This document shows positions 6,135 to 6,822 of a DNA stretch of 6,822 nt, one piece after another. The notes below the pieces were generated by a model. That model was given only the letters and a program-made list of their open reading frames with translations, did no database searches and was not told where the DNA came from. The stretch is taken from the NCBI GenBank assembly GCA_023392755.1, contig JAEWNM010000225.1, positions 1-6,822 on the forward strand, in the 5' to 3' direction. The translations under genes were made by a program, and so were the position numbers. Source of the stretch: Bacillota bacterium. Lineage in GTDB: Bacteria; Bacillota; Clostridia; Christensenellales; Aristaeellaceae. Numbering within the stretch: position 1 is the first letter of the stretch; every line of letters begins with the position of its first letter.

Positions 6135-6677
6135 ATGAAAAAGCTACTGATTGTTGTGGATTATCAAAATGATTTTGTCACGGGAAGCCTGGGTTTCCCC
6201 AAGGCGGAAACACTGGAAGAACCCATCTTGCGCAAAATTGCCACCTACCGCAATGCGGGAGATGACATTGTGTTTACAATGGATACCCACGGAGAAGATT
6301 ATCTTGAAACCGTCGAGGGCAACAGGCTGCCCGTTCCCCATTGTTCAAGGAGCACGGAGGGATGGCAGATTTTCGGCAGGGTGGCCGCATTGAAAGCACC
6401 CGGGGATATCGTGTTTGAAAAGCCTACCTTTGGCTCAGCCCGCTTAATGGGATACCTGATCGAGCACGCGTATGATACCATCGAGCTATGCGGGCTGGTC
6501 ACCAACATGTGCGTTCTCGCCAATGCCGTTATAGCCAAAACGGCCAGGCCTGAGGCGGAGATCATCATCGACGCGGCCTGCACCGCAAGCTTTGACGATG
6601 GTATGCACGAAAAAGCGCTGGATGTGCTGGCGGGGATACACTGCACCGTTCTTAACAGAAAAACGGCAAACATATAG
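6135..6677 (+). CDS. Nicotinamidase/isochorismatase-family cysteine hydrolase
   Basis: A soluble cytoplasmic enzyme of 180 aa, the usual length for bacterial members of this family. All key residues of the nicotinamidase-type site are visible: catalytic D9 (IVVDYQNDF), K96 (FEKPTFGSA) and nucleophile C126 (GLVTNMCV, with the conserved cis-peptide region before the Cys). The metal ligands are D50 and H52 (MDTHGEDY) and H69 (PVPHC). With both the triad and the metal-binding DxH...H, hydrolysis of nicotinamide to nicotinate for NAD salvage is the leading guess. The family also includes other amidases and isochorismatases, so the symbol pncA is withheld. Start ATG 6135 has AAAGGA 7 nt upstream and begins exactly at the family N-terminus (MKKLLIVVDYQ); the frame extends upstream but those residues are leader sequence. 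The gene has its own promoter and a long, structured leader, and is followed 19 nt later by another apparent start codon. Confidence 0.9.
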   Translation: MKKLLIVVDYQNDFVTGSLGFPKAETLEEPILRKIATYRNAGDDIVFTMDTHGEDYLETVEGNRLPVPHCSRSTEGWQIFGRVAALKAPGDIVFEKPTFGSARLMGYLIEHAYDTIELCGLVTNMCVLANAVIAKTARPEAEIIIDAACTASFDDGMHEKALDVLAGIHCTVLNRKTANI

Positions 6678-6692
6678 AAACAATGGAGAGAC

Positions 6693-6708
6693 AGCCATGT
6701 CCATGGCT
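6693..6708 (+). repeat. Inverted repeat over the downstream start codon
   Basis: AGCCATG and CATGGCT are perfect 7-bp arms with a 2-bp centre. The repeat contains both ATGs (6697 and 6703) of the frame that follows. In RNA the arms could pair only with a few bases opened for a loop, which would partly hide the start codon. It may simply be chance symmetry. Confidence 0.35.
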
Positions 6709-6822
6709 CAGACCATCAAAGAACCTACACTTATCAAGCGTAGGTTTTTGCATATAAGTGGGCGAGGAGAAGAGGGGGAGGAGAGAAAAGAAGCAACAGA
6801 AGAGGGCCTTAGCCATCTTCTT
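6697..6822 (+). CDS. Possible partial gene, unrecognised, running off the right edge
   Basis: An ATG at 6697 with GGAGAG 6 nt upstream begins 19 nt after the hydrolase stop and stays open for all 42 codons to the edge. It starts MSMAQTIKEPTLIKRRF and continues into a very Glu/Gly/Arg-rich stretch (GRGEEGEERKEATEEG). RBS and spacing look like those of a co-transcribed gene. Against this, the protein matches no family I know, the codons after about the tenth overlap a terminator-like hairpin, and the base composition turns almost purely purine. A nicotinate phosphoribosyltransferase often follows a nicotinamidase, but its usual N-terminus (a TDLYELTM-like motif) is not seen in any frame. It may be a real start with foreign or misassembled sequence behind it, or no gene at all. 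Confidence 0.3.
   Translation, partial: MSMAQTIKEPTLIKRRFLHISGRGEEGEERKEATEEGLSHLL
6722..6749 (+). terminator. Terminator-like hairpin after the cysteine hydrolase gene
   Basis: AACCTAC (6722-6728) and GTAGGTT (6740-6746) form a 7-bp stem with an 11-nt loop, followed by a short T-run (TTTTT at 6745-6749, partly in the stem). It lies 45 nt after the hydrolase stop, a usual distance. The stem is only moderately stable, the T-run is short, and an open frame reads through it, so this may be a weak terminator or an attenuator. Confidence 0.4.
6728..6760 (+). repeat. Second inverted repeat interlocked with the terminator-like hairpin
   Basis: CACTTAT (6728-6734) and ATAAGTG (6754-6760) are perfect 7-bp arms. 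The first arm lies in the loop of the AACCTAC/GTAGGTT hairpin and the second lies beyond it. The two stems therefore have the topology of an H-type pseudoknot, or, if only one can form, of alternative terminator and antiterminator folds. They share base 6728. Confidence 0.45.

Noticed and set aside
6755..6822. Possible 5' end of a class C group II intron downstream of a terminator hairpin (GTGGGCGAGG...)
   Set aside because: Location after a hairpin and a GTG start fit loosely, but too little sequence is present, the 5' consensus GUGYG is not met, and no domain or reverse transcriptase is visible.
1..6822. Search for tRNA, rRNA, CRISPR arrays, insertion sequences, phage genes and defence-system genes
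   Set aside because: No cloverleaf, regularly spaced direct repeats, transposase or integrase motifs, or recognised defence domains were seen.

Overview
The window looks like chromosomal DNA of a moderately GC-rich Bacillota bacterium, probably Clostridia. The evidence is heterodimeric ABC exporter subunits of the LmrCD/BmrCD type, strong purine-rich Shine-Dalgarno sites, TTG and GTG starts, and a SulP permease and cysteine hydrolase of the kind common in gut Clostridia. I see no rRNA, tRNA, CRISPR array, transposase or phage gene.

Layout: minus strand, 55-4188, holds a three-gene operon read right to left. It contains ABC exporter subunit 1 (571 aa), ABC exporter subunit 2 (about 578 aa, overlapping the first by 8 nt) and a stand-alone papain-like/C39-like cysteine peptidase (221 aa, 23 nt after the second stop). 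A good promoter (TTGAAA-17-TACACT) with a 5-bp inverted repeat over its -10 box lies just upstream. The two ABC subunits have complementary motif defects. Subunit 1 has Asp in place of the catalytic Glu and Gln in place of the switch His. Subunit 2 has a degenerate signature. Together they should form a heterodimer with one consensus and one degenerate ATP site.

Minus strand, 4343-5869, holds a monocistronic SulP-family anion transporter with a shortened C-terminal STAS domain, its own promoter and a clear intrinsic terminator. Plus strand, 6135-6677, holds a divergently transcribed nicotinamidase/isochorismatase-type cysteine hydrolase. The 265-bp divergent region is rich in symmetry: a 7-bp inverted repeat by the sulP promoter, a perfect 20-bp palindrome in the hydrolase leader, and four GCATGC hexamers within 137 bp.

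The right end (6678-6822) has a well-placed RBS and ATG that open a 42-codon frame running off the window. The same stretch carries a terminator-like hairpin, an interlocking second inverted repeat with pseudoknot topology, and a 30-nt all-purine run. Its product is not recognised.

I did not find a demonstrably new system. The most unusual items are the peptidase tied to the asymmetric ABC exporter, the symmetric leader of the hydrolase gene, and the odd right edge.
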